A DNA stretch of 7,004 nt, from positions 1 to 7,004 of the forward strand of contig CAJXII010000084.1 of NCBI GenBank assembly GCA_913054415.1, read 5' to 3'. The stretch comes from an uncultured Arcobacter sp. (lineage in GTDB: Bacteria > Campylobacterota > Campylobacteria > Campylobacterales > Arcobacteraceae). The position numbers and the translations under genes were made by a program. This document shows positions 1 through 5,862 of this stretch, piece by piece. The number at the start of each line of letters is the position of its first letter. The stretch's first letter is position 1. The notes beneath the pieces were generated by a model that saw only the letters and a program-made list of their open reading frames with translations, did no database searches and was not told where the DNA came from.

Positions 1-56
1 CTAATTATAGAGTAATTTGGCTTGTTGTCTAATTGGGTATGGATTTATTAGGGAAC

Positions 57-62
57 AAGGAG
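57..62 (+). promoter_or_regulatory. Shine-Dalgarno site of the TerB/J-domain gene
   Basis: AAGGAG lies 7 nt before the ATG at 70. This is one of the strongest ribosome-binding sites in the window and fixes the start of the first gene. I see no clear promoter in the 56 bases before it. Confidence 0.75.
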
Positions 63-69
63 TTTCTAT

Positions 70-828
70 ATGACACAAATTTTATTGATACTATTTGTAG
101 GTGTAATCTTTTATCTAATCAACAAAGATTATAAAGCAGAGGATTTTCAAAATATAAATATCAACCAAAAACAAACTTTTGAAGGTGATTTAGCTGAACA
201 TGAAGCTGGACTTCTTGTAGCATTGATGGCTAAAGTAGCAAAAGCAGATGGGCATGTATGTGAATTAGAAGCAGAGCTTTTAAGTCATACTTTTACAGAT
301 ATTTCATCACATTTTGAAAATAGTCAAACAATACGAGAACAACTAAAACAGATCTATAAAAAAGAGCTACAAACATTTGACAACACTATAATTATCTCAC
401 AAAAATATCTAAAACTTACAAAATTTGATTATACAAAACGACTTAAGGTTATGGAGTATCTTCTTAATCTAGCTTTTATAGATCACCAATTTACCGATAC
501 TGAATATATGATTACAGAAGATATTGCCAATGCCCTAGAGATTAAACCAAATGATTTTAAAAATCTTATAGAGCAATTTAGATCTTTTTATACAAATATA
601 CAAAACAATAAAGCAAACGATCTAGATGAAGCTTATAAGATACTAGGTGTATCAAAAGATGATGATTTTGCAACTATCAAAAAACAATACAGAAAACTTG
701 TCAAACAAAACCATCCAGATATTGTAACAGGTCAAGGTGCTTCACAATCTATTATAGAAGAAGCTACTGCAAAACTTCAACAAATTAATGAAGCTTATGA
801 GCTAATCAAAAAAGAAAAAAATTATTAA
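70..828 (+). CDS. Membrane-anchored TerB/J-domain co-chaperone, DjlA-like
   Basis: This 252-residue protein has the three-part plan of DjlA-type co-chaperones. Residues 4-18 form one hydrophobic N-terminal membrane anchor. Residues about 45-175 form a helical TerB-like domain, with an acidic signature AKADGHV at 57-63 and a second related stretch AFIDHQFTDTE at 135-145. Residues about 184-250 form a C-terminal J domain. The J domain carries the HPD tripeptide at 215-217, which in this family stimulates DnaK/Hsp70 ATPase activity, so it should be functional. The length is close to the roughly 270 residues of E. coli DjlA. The likely role is recruiting DnaK to the inner membrane; the client is unknown. 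The start is supported by AAGGAG 7 nt upstream. The next gene follows after 11 nt, suggesting co-transcription. The domain reading is from pattern recognition; the specific name djlA is not certain because many TerB-J proteins are not orthologous. Confidence 0.85.
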   Translation: MTQILLILFVGVIFYLINKDYKAEDFQNININQKQTFEGDLAEHEAGLLVALMAKVAKADGHVCELEAELLSHTFTDISSHFENSQTIREQLKQIYKKELQTFDNTIIISQKYLKLTKFDYTKRLKVMEYLLNLAFIDHQFTDTEYMITEDIANALEIKPNDFKNLIEQFRSFYTNIQNNKANDLDEAYKILGVSKDDDFATIKKQYRKLVKQNHPDIVTGQGASQSIIEEATAKLQQINEAYELIKKEKNY

Positions 829-839
829 AGAAGTAGTAA

Positions 840-1070
840 ATGGCAAAATTCCCACACTCATATAAAGTATGCGTTTGTAATAATGTTACTTTAGGTGAAA
901 TTATATATGCAATCAAAGAAAAAGGTGCAAAAACAATCGAAGATGTAGGAAGACTCACAGATGCTGGTGTCGCTTGTGGATGTTGTAAAAGTGCTAAAGA
1001 TGATTTTGGAGATCCAAAAATGGAGCTTTATATCGAACAAATCATAAATAAGTTTGTAAAAAATGGTTAA
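840..1070 (+). CDS. BFD-like [2Fe-2S]-binding protein
   Basis: The 76-residue product has the cysteine pattern of BFD-like domains (bacterioferritin-associated ferredoxin and the related domains of NirB/NasB and CopZ-type proteins): C11-x-C13 and C46-x2-C49, separated by 32 residues. An additional C48 gives the local sequence CGCC. In this family the four cysteines bind one [2Fe-2S] cluster in a short helical fold. The flanking motifs V-C-x-C-N-N-V-T and D-A-G-V-A-C-G-C-C fit well. The protein is slightly longer than E. coli Bfd (64 residues) and has a charged C-terminal tail. No bacterioferritin gene is in the window, so a role in iron release is only a possibility; it could be an electron carrier or cluster donor. 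The start has a weak AAGAAG site 6 nt upstream, just after the J-domain gene's stop, and the next ORF overlaps its end by 8 nt, so it looks like the middle gene of an operon. Confidence 0.85.
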   Translation: MAKFPHSYKVCVCNNVTLGEIIYAIKEKGAKTIEDVGRLTDAGVACGCCKSAKDDFGDPKMELYIEQIINKFVKNG

Positions 1071-1278
1071 TGATACTGAAACAAAAGATGATTTGATTAT
1101 TCAAATAAAACATCTTATTGATATTACAGGGGAAGAAACTCAAATCAATCCAAAATTTTTAGATCTTTTTGAGTATGATGAACTTGTAGATATTCGAGAT
1201 AACCTAGAATATAAACAAACCCATCAAGATCAGTTGCATAGTGATTATTTAGATCAGATATATAATAAATGTAAATAA
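1063..1278 (+). CDS. Small acidic hypothetical protein
   Basis: I do not recognise this 71-residue protein. It is rich in Asp and Glu, has no membrane segment and no signal peptide, and has a single Cys next to last (C70). The predicted content is mostly helical: residues 10-20 and 30-50 have alternating hydrophobic positions (LIIQIKHLI; FLDLFEYDELVDIRDNLEY). The ATG at 1063 lies inside the end of the ferredoxin-like gene (8-nt overlap, ATGGTTAA) and no good Shine-Dalgarno site precedes it, so translation probably depends on the upstream gene. The ATG at 1070 is in another frame and closes at once, so it is not an alternative. Its overlap suggests a working link with the BFD-like protein, but that is inference. 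Codon use and composition match its neighbours, and the frame stays open to a clean stop at 1276-1278, which supports a real gene. Confidence 0.7.
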   Translation: MVNDTETKDDLIIQIKHLIDITGEETQINPKFLDLFEYDELVDIRDNLEYKQTHQDQLHSDYLDQIYNKCK

Positions 1279-1341
1279 TTAATAAAGTTGTAACTTAATA
1301 TCATAATCCATGCTTAAATAATATTCTTTATCTCTGATCAT
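1279..1341 (-). CDS. Possible 20-residue microprotein or HicB-like remnant
   Basis: An ORF starts with ATG 4 nt after the pepA stop and ends with TAA abutting the stop of the convergent 71-residue gene. It reads MIRDKEYYLSMDYDIKLQLY. The pattern YYL-S-x-DY-x-I resembles the first beta strand of HicB-type antitoxins, whose N-termini often read like K-D-x-x-YYLSLDY. That resemblance is from memory and rests on few residues. There is no clear Shine-Dalgarno site (only AAG about 7 nt before the ATG), but coupling to pepA termination is possible. It could be a truncated HicB gene cut by recombination, a real small protein, or chance. Nothing continues the reading frame beyond the stop. Confidence 0.3.
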   Translation of the reverse strand: MIRDKEYYLSMDYDIKLQLY

Positions 1342-1345
1342 TTTG

Positions 1346-2746
1346 TTACTTACAAAGAGATCTAAAAAATTCTAATGTCATCCTTACACCTGCTCCACTT
1401 GCTCCATGTGGATTATATCCCCAAGAGTGTTCTACAAAAGCTGGACCAGCTATATCTATATGCACCCATTTTTGTTTATTTTCATCTTTTATAAAATGTT
1501 CTAAAAACAATCCAGCTGTAATAGCTCCACCATATCTTGTATTACTAATATTACAAATATCAGCTATTTCACTTTTGAGAGTTTTTTTCAAATATCTATT
1601 AAAAGGTAATGTTGTAGCTAACTCTCCACTATCCCAAGCACTTTGAACTACTTGATAATTTAATATATTGTTATTACCCATTATCCCACTTGTATATTGC
1701 CCTACTCCAACTACACATGCACCTGTAAGTGTAGCAAAATCTAAGATATAATCTATATCTTTTACCTCATCTTGTGCATAACATAAACAATCAGCTAAAA
1801 CAAGTCTTCCTTCAGCATCTGTATTTCTTACTTCAATGGTTGTGCCATCTTTTGCTACTAAAATATCATCTGGCTTATAAGCATCACCACCTATCATATT
1901 TTCAACAGCTCCTATAATTCCATGCACCTCTATTGAAAGATTTAATTTAGCAATAGTATCCATAATACCTAAAACAGCACTACCACCACTTTTATCACTT
2001 TTCATAGTTGTCATAAAATCACTAGGCTTTAAACTTAACCCACCACTATCATAAGTAAGCCCTTTACCAACTAAAACAATTTTTTTCTTTGCTTTTTTCT
2101 TAGGTTTATATGTCAAATGGATAAGTTTAGATTTATGCCTACTTGCTCTTCCAACTGCAAGCATAGCATTCATTGATTTTTCCTCTAAAGCATCCTCATC
2201 CAATATTTTACATTTTAGTTTTGATTCTTTAGATATTTTAATAGCTTCATTTGCCATAGTATCAGGATAAAAATCATCTGGTGCGGTATTGATAAAATCT
2301 CTAACTTTATTGACTGCATTACAAATAGATATCTGTTGTTCAAAAATCTTTTGTGTATCTTTACCTATTTTATCTACTATAATATAAATATCTTTTTCAT
2401 CTTTTGTTTCATCTTTTGATTTATATTTATTAAATTGATAATTACCAAGTTCAAATCCATCTACTATAACTGACAATTTAAAATCAGTTTTAATAGAAGC
2501 TGATTTGATATTTGTTTTATTAAGCTCTTTAATAGCTGTTGCTATTGCAACTCTTATTGTATCATCATCTTCATCTTCAAATCCAACATATAATTTTTTT
2601 GACTCTATTAATAATACTGCCTCTTCATTTGATGCTTTAAAATTTAAAGATTTTAAAAGTTTTTTATTCTCTTTTATAAATTTATGTTTAACTAATACAA
2701 TTTGAATATCTGTTTGTATCTCTTTTGTAGTTAGATTTAGATTCAT
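1346..2746 (-). CDS. pepA: Leucyl aminopeptidase (M17 family)
   Basis: This 466-residue cytosolic di-zinc/manganese aminopeptidase releases N-terminal residues from peptides and works as a hexamer in this family. The C-terminal catalytic domain is complete. Comparison with E. coli PepA gives the metal ligands K228, D233, D251, D310 and E312, and the catalytic residues K240 and R314. These lie in the family motifs VGKGLTYDSGG (226-236) and NTDAEGRL (308-315). The N-terminal domain (about 1-150) is variable, as usual, and a lysine-rich stretch (214-222) precedes the catalytic core. Its ATG shares one base with the dedA stop (TAATG), and GTGAGGG inside the end of dedA, 10 nt upstream, is a good ribosome-binding site. 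It is the last full-length gene of the minus-strand operon. I recall the order apt-dedA-pepA from Campylobacter jejuni, which supports the assignment. I see no truncation or missing key residue. Confidence 0.97.
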   Translation of the reverse strand: MNLNLTTKEIQTDIQIVLVKHKFIKENKKLLKSLNFKASNEEAVLLIESKKLYVGFEDEDDDTIRVAIATAIKELNKTNIKSASIKTDFKLSVIVDGFELGNYQFNKYKSKDETKDEKDIYIIVDKIGKDTQKIFEQQISICNAVNKVRDFINTAPDDFYPDTMANEAIKISKESKLKCKILDEDALEEKSMNAMLAVGRASRHKSKLIHLTYKPKKKAKKKIVLVGKGLTYDSGGLSLKPSDFMTTMKSDKSGGSAVLGIMDTIAKLNLSIEVHGIIGAVENMIGGDAYKPDDILVAKDGTTIEVRNTDAEGRLVLADCLCYAQDEVKDIDYILDFATLTGACVVGVGQYTSGIMGNNNILNYQVVQSAWDSGELATTLPFNRYLKKTLKSEIADICNISNTRYGGAITAGLFLEHFIKDENKQKWVHIDIAGPAFVEHSWGYNPHGASGAGVRMTLEFFRSLCK

Positions 2747-3324
2747 TATTTTTTAACCCTCACTTTTTTTTGTGTTTTTGTATGAAAAAACCAATATATA
2801 CCACCTGCTATACTAGCTCCAAATGGTAATGCAATATACCAATACTGTTTAGCAACAGCTAACATTTGTAAAATCTCTTCTCCAAAATACCAAGCTGGTA
2901 AAATAGTGATTGCTGCCCAAGCCCAAGCACTAAATAGATTAATAATTGCAAATAGTTTAGCATCATATCCTGTCAATCCAATAGATATAGGAATAATAGT
3001 TCTTAAACCATAAAGATACCTTTGGATAAATATAATTGGCCAACCATATTTTTTTAATAATAGATGAGCTAAAGCAAATTTTCTTCTTTGCCCTTTAAAC
3101 TTTTTATGAACATATCTTTTATTATATCTTCCTATAGAAAAATATATAGTATCTCCTGTAAATCCACCAAGTCCAGCTATAAAAATAGAAAGATATATAT
3201 TCATATCGCCTGTGTGTGAAAAAATACCTGCCATAAGAAGACCTGTTTCACCCTCTAAAATACTCCATAAGTATAGTATAATATAACTATACTCTTTCAT
3301 TAGTTCTAGTAATATATCTGTCAT
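2746..3324 (-). CDS. DedA-family inner membrane protein
   Basis: This 192-residue protein is a DedA/SNARE-associated (DUF8/VTT domain) membrane protein. Hydrophobic segments lie at about 12-32, 42-64, 94-118 (a partly re-entrant region), 124-148 and 160-181. Family signatures include the early acidic pair E24/E26 in LEGETGLL, the G-rich GGFTGDTIYFSIGR (53-66), and QRYLYGLRTIIPISIG (101-116), where R102, G106 and R108 correspond to the conserved R-x3-G-x-R motif. A basic C-terminal tail (KTQKKVRVKK) probably faces the cytoplasm. DedA proteins act in membrane homeostasis, and several members flip undecaprenyl phosphate or phosphatidylethanolamine-type lipids; which substrate applies here cannot be read from sequence. 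The start overlaps the trpB stop by one base and its own stop overlaps the pepA start in the same way, so the three genes are translationally coupled. The preceding ribosome-binding site is weak, in line with coupling. Confidence 0.92.
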   Translation of the reverse strand: MTDILLELMKEYSYIILYLWSILEGETGLLMAGIFSHTGDMNIYLSIFIAGLGGFTGDTIYFSIGRYNKRYVHKKFKGQRRKFALAHLLLKKYGWPIIFIQRYLYGLRTIIPISIGLTGYDAKLFAIINLFSAWAWAAITILPAWYFGEEILQMLAVAKQYWYIALPFGASIAGGIYWFFHTKTQKKVRVKK

Positions 3325-4538
3325 TAAATAAACTTATCTTTCATTATATCTTTTGCTTGAATCATATCTTTATCCCCTCGTCCTGAGAGATTGACTATAA
3401 CAGTTTTACCTTTTATATCATCTTTTGCTTTTTGTAAATAAGCAATAGCATGAGAAGATTCAAAAGCAGGGATAATCCCCTCTTTTTGTGACAACCATAC
3501 AAAAGCATCCAAAGCCTCATCATCTGTGATACTATCATACTTAACTGTTCCCAAATCTTTATGATATGAGTGTTCTGGACCAATACCAGGATAATCAAGC
3601 CCAGCACTTACACTATGAGCTTCTAAGATTTGTCCATCTTCATCTTGAAGTAAATAGCTACATTGACCATGTAAAACTCCAGGAGAACCTTTAGCTAAAG
3701 AGCATCCATGTTTAGAAGTATCTACTCCTAAACCACCAGCTTCAATCCCAATACATTGAACACTATCATCTTCTAAAAAGTGACTAAACATACCAATAGC
3801 ATTTGATCCACCACCAATACAAGCTATTACTACATCAGGTAGTTTTGATTCTTTTTCTAAGATTTGTTGTCTAGCTTCCCAACCTATTATTGCTTGAAAA
3901 TCTCTTACCATCATAGGATATGGATGGGGACCTGCAACTGTGCCTATTATATAAAATGTATCTCTTGCATTTGTAACCCAATATCTTATAGCATCATTCA
4001 TAGCATCTTTTAAAGATCTACTTCCTGACTCTACTGGTATTACTTTTGCTCCAAGTAGCTTCATCCTAAAGACATTTAACTCTTGTCTTGCTACATCTTT
4101 TGCACCCATAAAAATAGTGCATTCTAACCCCATAAGTGCAGCAATAGTTGCTGTTGCCACTCCGTGTTGTCCTGCTCCTGTTTCTGCTATCACTTTTGTT
4201 TTACCAAGTTTTTTTGCAAGTAATCCTTGAGCTATTACATTATTTACCTTATGAGCTCCTGTATGGTTTAGATCTTCCCTTTTTAGATATATTTTTGCAT
4301 CTAATTCATCACTAATATTTTTTGCATAAAATAGTGGGCTTGGACGACCAACATACTCTTTTAAAAGATAATTCACCTCACTCCAAAACTCTTTGTCAAA
4401 TCTGTATTTTTGATATTCATCTTGAAGTTCCAAAAGAATTGGCATAAGAGTTTCAGGGACATATCTTCCTCCAAACTCTCCAAAATGCCCATTGCTATCT
4501 GGATCAAATTTACTAGGTTTTGGTATATAATTATTCAT
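3324..4538 (-). CDS. trpB: Tryptophan synthase beta subunit
   Basis: This 404-residue PLP enzyme condenses L-serine with indole to form tryptophan, normally in an alpha2beta2 complex with TrpA. All key residues map with a constant offset from Salmonella TrpB: K97 (Schiff-base lysine, in HTGAHKVNN), E119 (ETGAGQHG), the phosphate loop GGGSN (242-246), D315 (AGLDYPGIGPEH) and E360 (PAFESSHA). LSGRGDKD at 384-391 closes the PLP site. The motifs are those of the classical TrpB1 type, so it should pair with a TrpA. No trpA or other trp gene is in the window, so the partner must be elsewhere. The start is set by AAGGA 10 nt upstream, which lies in the 16-nt gap after the HepT stop. It ends in a TAATG overlap with dedA. 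Position after a toxin-antitoxin pair is unusual. No damage is visible. Confidence 0.97.
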   Translation of the reverse strand: MNNYIPKPSKFDPDSNGHFGEFGGRYVPETLMPILLELQDEYQKYRFDKEFWSEVNYLLKEYVGRPSPLFYAKNISDELDAKIYLKREDLNHTGAHKVNNVIAQGLLAKKLGKTKVIAETGAGQHGVATATIAALMGLECTIFMGAKDVARQELNVFRMKLLGAKVIPVESGSRSLKDAMNDAIRYWVTNARDTFYIIGTVAGPHPYPMMVRDFQAIIGWEARQQILEKESKLPDVVIACIGGGSNAIGMFSHFLEDDSVQCIGIEAGGLGVDTSKHGCSLAKGSPGVLHGQCSYLLQDEDGQILEAHSVSAGLDYPGIGPEHSYHKDLGTVKYDSITDDEALDAFVWLSQKEGIIPAFESSHAIAYLQKAKDDIKGKTVIVNLSGRGDKDMIQAKDIMKDKFI

Positions 4539-4548
4539 TTAATTGTTT

Positions 4549-4553
4549 TCCTT
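4549..4553 (-). promoter_or_regulatory. Shine-Dalgarno site of trpB
   Basis: AAGGA lies 10 nt before the trpB ATG and directly after the HepT stop codon. It is a strong independent site, so trpB translation does not need coupling to the toxin gene. Confidence 0.65.
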
Positions 4554-4554
4554 T

Positions 4555-5007
4555 TTATACATTTATAACTTTCTTTTTTAAATTGTTATATATTTCATAC
4601 AATTCATCTTTTTTACTAAAAATTAAATTTAATGTATCTACTATTTTATCATCATCTGGATAGATATGTGTTAAATCATTTCTTAGATTTCTAAAAATAT
4701 TCCATTGAGTTTTTGTAACTATATTTAGTTTTTCAAGTTTATTTAGCATATCCAAAAAAGTTAATCCATCATTATTTCCAAACAGATATTCCACTACATA
4801 AGGTATTAGTCTTCTTCCAACACTATCTTGAATCTTTATAAACCTAAAGCTTAATTGATCAAGATGCTCTACAATTGTATCATCGTCTAATTTATCTATA
4901 GTAAAAGGATAATATGGTTTTAGATTATCACAAGCTTGAAAAAATCTTTTAAAATTTTTTTCCTCTTCTACAATAGCATTTTGAATCTTTAATTCCAATT
5001 CATCCAA
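4555..5007 (-). CDS. HepT-like HEPN-domain RNase toxin
   Basis: This is a predicted HEPN ribonuclease toxin of the HepT/MntA family. The defining R-x4-H-x-Y motif is present near the C-terminus in RNDLTHIY (R109, H114, Y116 counting from the proposed start). R and H are the RNase residues, and the Tyr is the known site of AMP addition by the partner nucleotidyltransferase in characterised systems. The rest is helical and without membrane segments, and 150 residues is within the family range. I chose a TTG start at 5007 because AGGAG (5014-5018) sits exactly 6 nt before it and the resulting 8-nt overlap with the antitoxin gene is typical of coupled pairs. An ATG at 5031 or 5076 would extend the protein to 158 or 173 residues, but neither has a ribosome-binding site there and both would overlap much more of the upstream gene. 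The pair follows apt and precedes trpB with no spare space. Confidence 0.8.
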   Translation of the reverse strand: MDELELKIQNAIVEEEKNFKRFFQACDNLKPYYPFTIDKLDDDTIVEHLDQLSFRFIKIQDSVGRRLIPYVVEYLFGNNDGLTFLDMLNKLEKLNIVTKTQWNIFRNLRNDLTHIYPDDDKIVDTLNLIFSKKDELYEIYNNLKKKVINV

Positions 5008-5299
5008 GTAATACTCCTGTATTTTTAGCATTTTTATATATAAATTTATCTTGCTTTTTGTCAAGTTGATTGACAACTATATCTATCTTTTGCCAACCTA
5101 TTTCATTTTGAATTTTACTATTTAGTTCTAATACTTTTAAATAATCATATTCATCGCTTGTAGTTTCGATATACAAATCTATATCGCCACCCTTTTTAGT
5201 ATTATCTGCACGACTACCAAAAAGATATAATTTACTATTTGGAAAATAGTTTTTAAAATTAGTTACTATTGAGTTTTGTTCAAAACTACTCAATCTCAT
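5000..5299 (-). CDS. MNT-domain nucleotidyltransferase antitoxin (MntA-like)
   Basis: This 99-residue minimal nucleotidyltransferase is the predicted antitoxin for the HepT-like gene that follows. The pol-beta-type active site reads LFGSRADNTKKGGDIDLYIE (26-45): G28 S29, then D39 and D41, with the third carboxylate D73 in KIDIVV. The spacing from GS to DxD is 9 residues, one shorter than the GSx10DxD quoted for some MntA proteins; I believe the shorter form is common among small MNT proteins. In studied systems MntA transfers AMP from ATP to the toxin tyrosine and thereby silences it. All three carboxylates are present, so it should be active. The ATG is 2 nt after the apt stop with only a weak GGAT site 8 nt upstream, so it is probably translated by readthrough coupling from apt. 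The antitoxin-first order ensures it is made before the toxin. Confidence 0.85.
   Translation of the reverse strand: MRLSSFEQNSIVTNFKNYFPNSKLYLFGSRADNTKKGGDIDLYIETTSDEYDYLKVLELNSKIQNEIGWQKIDIVVNQLDKKQDKFIYKNAKNTGVLLG
5014..5018 (-). promoter_or_regulatory. Shine-Dalgarno site that decides the HepT start
   Basis: AGGAG is embedded in the last codons of the antitoxin gene and lies 6 nt before a TTG codon at 5007 in the HepT frame. It is the only good ribosome-binding site near this junction and argues for TTG rather than the upstream ATGs. Confidence 0.6.
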
Positions 5300-5301
5300 T
5301 T

Positions 5302-5853
5302 TTATATATCCAATACACTATAAACAGGTGAAAAATTTTCTACTTTTTTACTACCTTCTAAAAATGTAAGATTTATAATAAAACAAGTTTCAACTAAATC
5401 TGCTTTTGCATCTAATACTAACTTAGCAGCAGCACTAGCTGTTCCACCTGTTGCACATAGATCATCTATGATTATAACTTTTGCATTATCTTTATTTTCA
5501 AAAGCATCAAGATGTATCTCAACTTCATCAAATCCATACTCTAACTCATATTTTTCACATATTGTATCTGATGGAAGTTTCCCTTTTTTTCTTACTGGAA
5601 CAAAACCAATACCTAATCTATCAGCTAAAATAGATCCAAATATAAATCCTCTAGCATCAAGCCCAACTATATAATCCAAATCCATAGCCTTATATCTATT
5701 TTCTAAATGATCCATAAGTAGCTTAAATGCTTTTGGATTATTTAGCAATGTAGTAATATCTTTAAATACTATACCTGGTTTTGGAAAATCTGGCACATCT
5801 CTAATACTATCAGAAATTATTTTTTTACTATTATCATCTAATATATTTTGCAT
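5302..5853 (-). CDS. apt: Adenine phosphoribosyltransferase
   Basis: This cytosolic enzyme converts adenine and PRPP to AMP and pyrophosphate (purine salvage). The 183 residues equal the usual bacterial length. Signatures in order are DFPKPGIVFKDIT (22-34), the base-binding region VGLDARGFIFG (63-73), the flexible loop RKKGKLP (88-94), and the PRPP-binding motif VIIIDDLCATGGT (126-138), which has the two acidic residues D130-D131 and the TGGT phosphate loop. The start has a weak AGAGA site a few bases upstream and follows the outer membrane protein gene by 9 nt; its stop is 2 nt before the antitoxin gene. A TATAAA within the end of the upstream gene could give it an extra promoter. In related genomes I recall apt next to dedA and pepA, so the toxin-antitoxin genes and possibly the outer membrane gene look like later additions. 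The fold and function are clear. Confidence 0.97.
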   Translation of the reverse strand: MQNILDDNSKKIISDSIRDVPDFPKPGIVFKDITTLLNNPKAFKLLMDHLENRYKAMDLDYIVGLDARGFIFGSILADRLGIGFVPVRKKGKLPSDTICEKYELEYGFDEVEIHLDAFENKDNAKVIIIDDLCATGGTASAAAKLVLDAKADLVETCFIINLTFLEGSKKVENFSPVYSVLDI

Positions 5854-5862
5854 ACTATATCT

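Noticed and set aside
1..32. Possible 3' end of a gene before the J-domain gene (frame 3 reads to a TAA at 30-32)
   Set aside because: Only nine codons (NYRVIWLVV), and frame 1 also ends early at 13-15. Neither is convincing, so no feature is called.
17..45. TTGGCT and TATGGA as a promoter for the first operon
   Set aside because: Spacing is about 15 nt and the -10 match is poor; likely chance.
1282..1297. Short inverted repeat AAGTTGTAACTT as a terminator
   Set aside because: Five-base AT-rich arms, a two-base loop and no adjacent U-tract make a stable hairpin unlikely.
2505..2705. Plus-strand frame of 66 codons
   Set aside because: It runs antisense to pepA; its serine runs mirror the Asp/Glu codons on the other strand, and the pepA product is well supported.
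3413..3607. Minus-strand frame of 64 codons in another phase of trpB
   Set aside because: It lies wholly inside trpB, whose conserved residues cover the same bases, and the frame has no ribosome-binding site.
5029..5076. ATG starts at 5076 and 5031 for the HepT-like gene
   Set aside because: Neither has a Shine-Dalgarno sequence, and both run deep into the antitoxin gene; the TTG at 5007 has AGGAG at ideal distance.
5468..5674. Plus-strand frame of 68 codons
   Set aside because: It is antisense to the PRPP-binding and loop regions of apt; composition is Ser/Ile/Phe-heavy as expected of a shadow.
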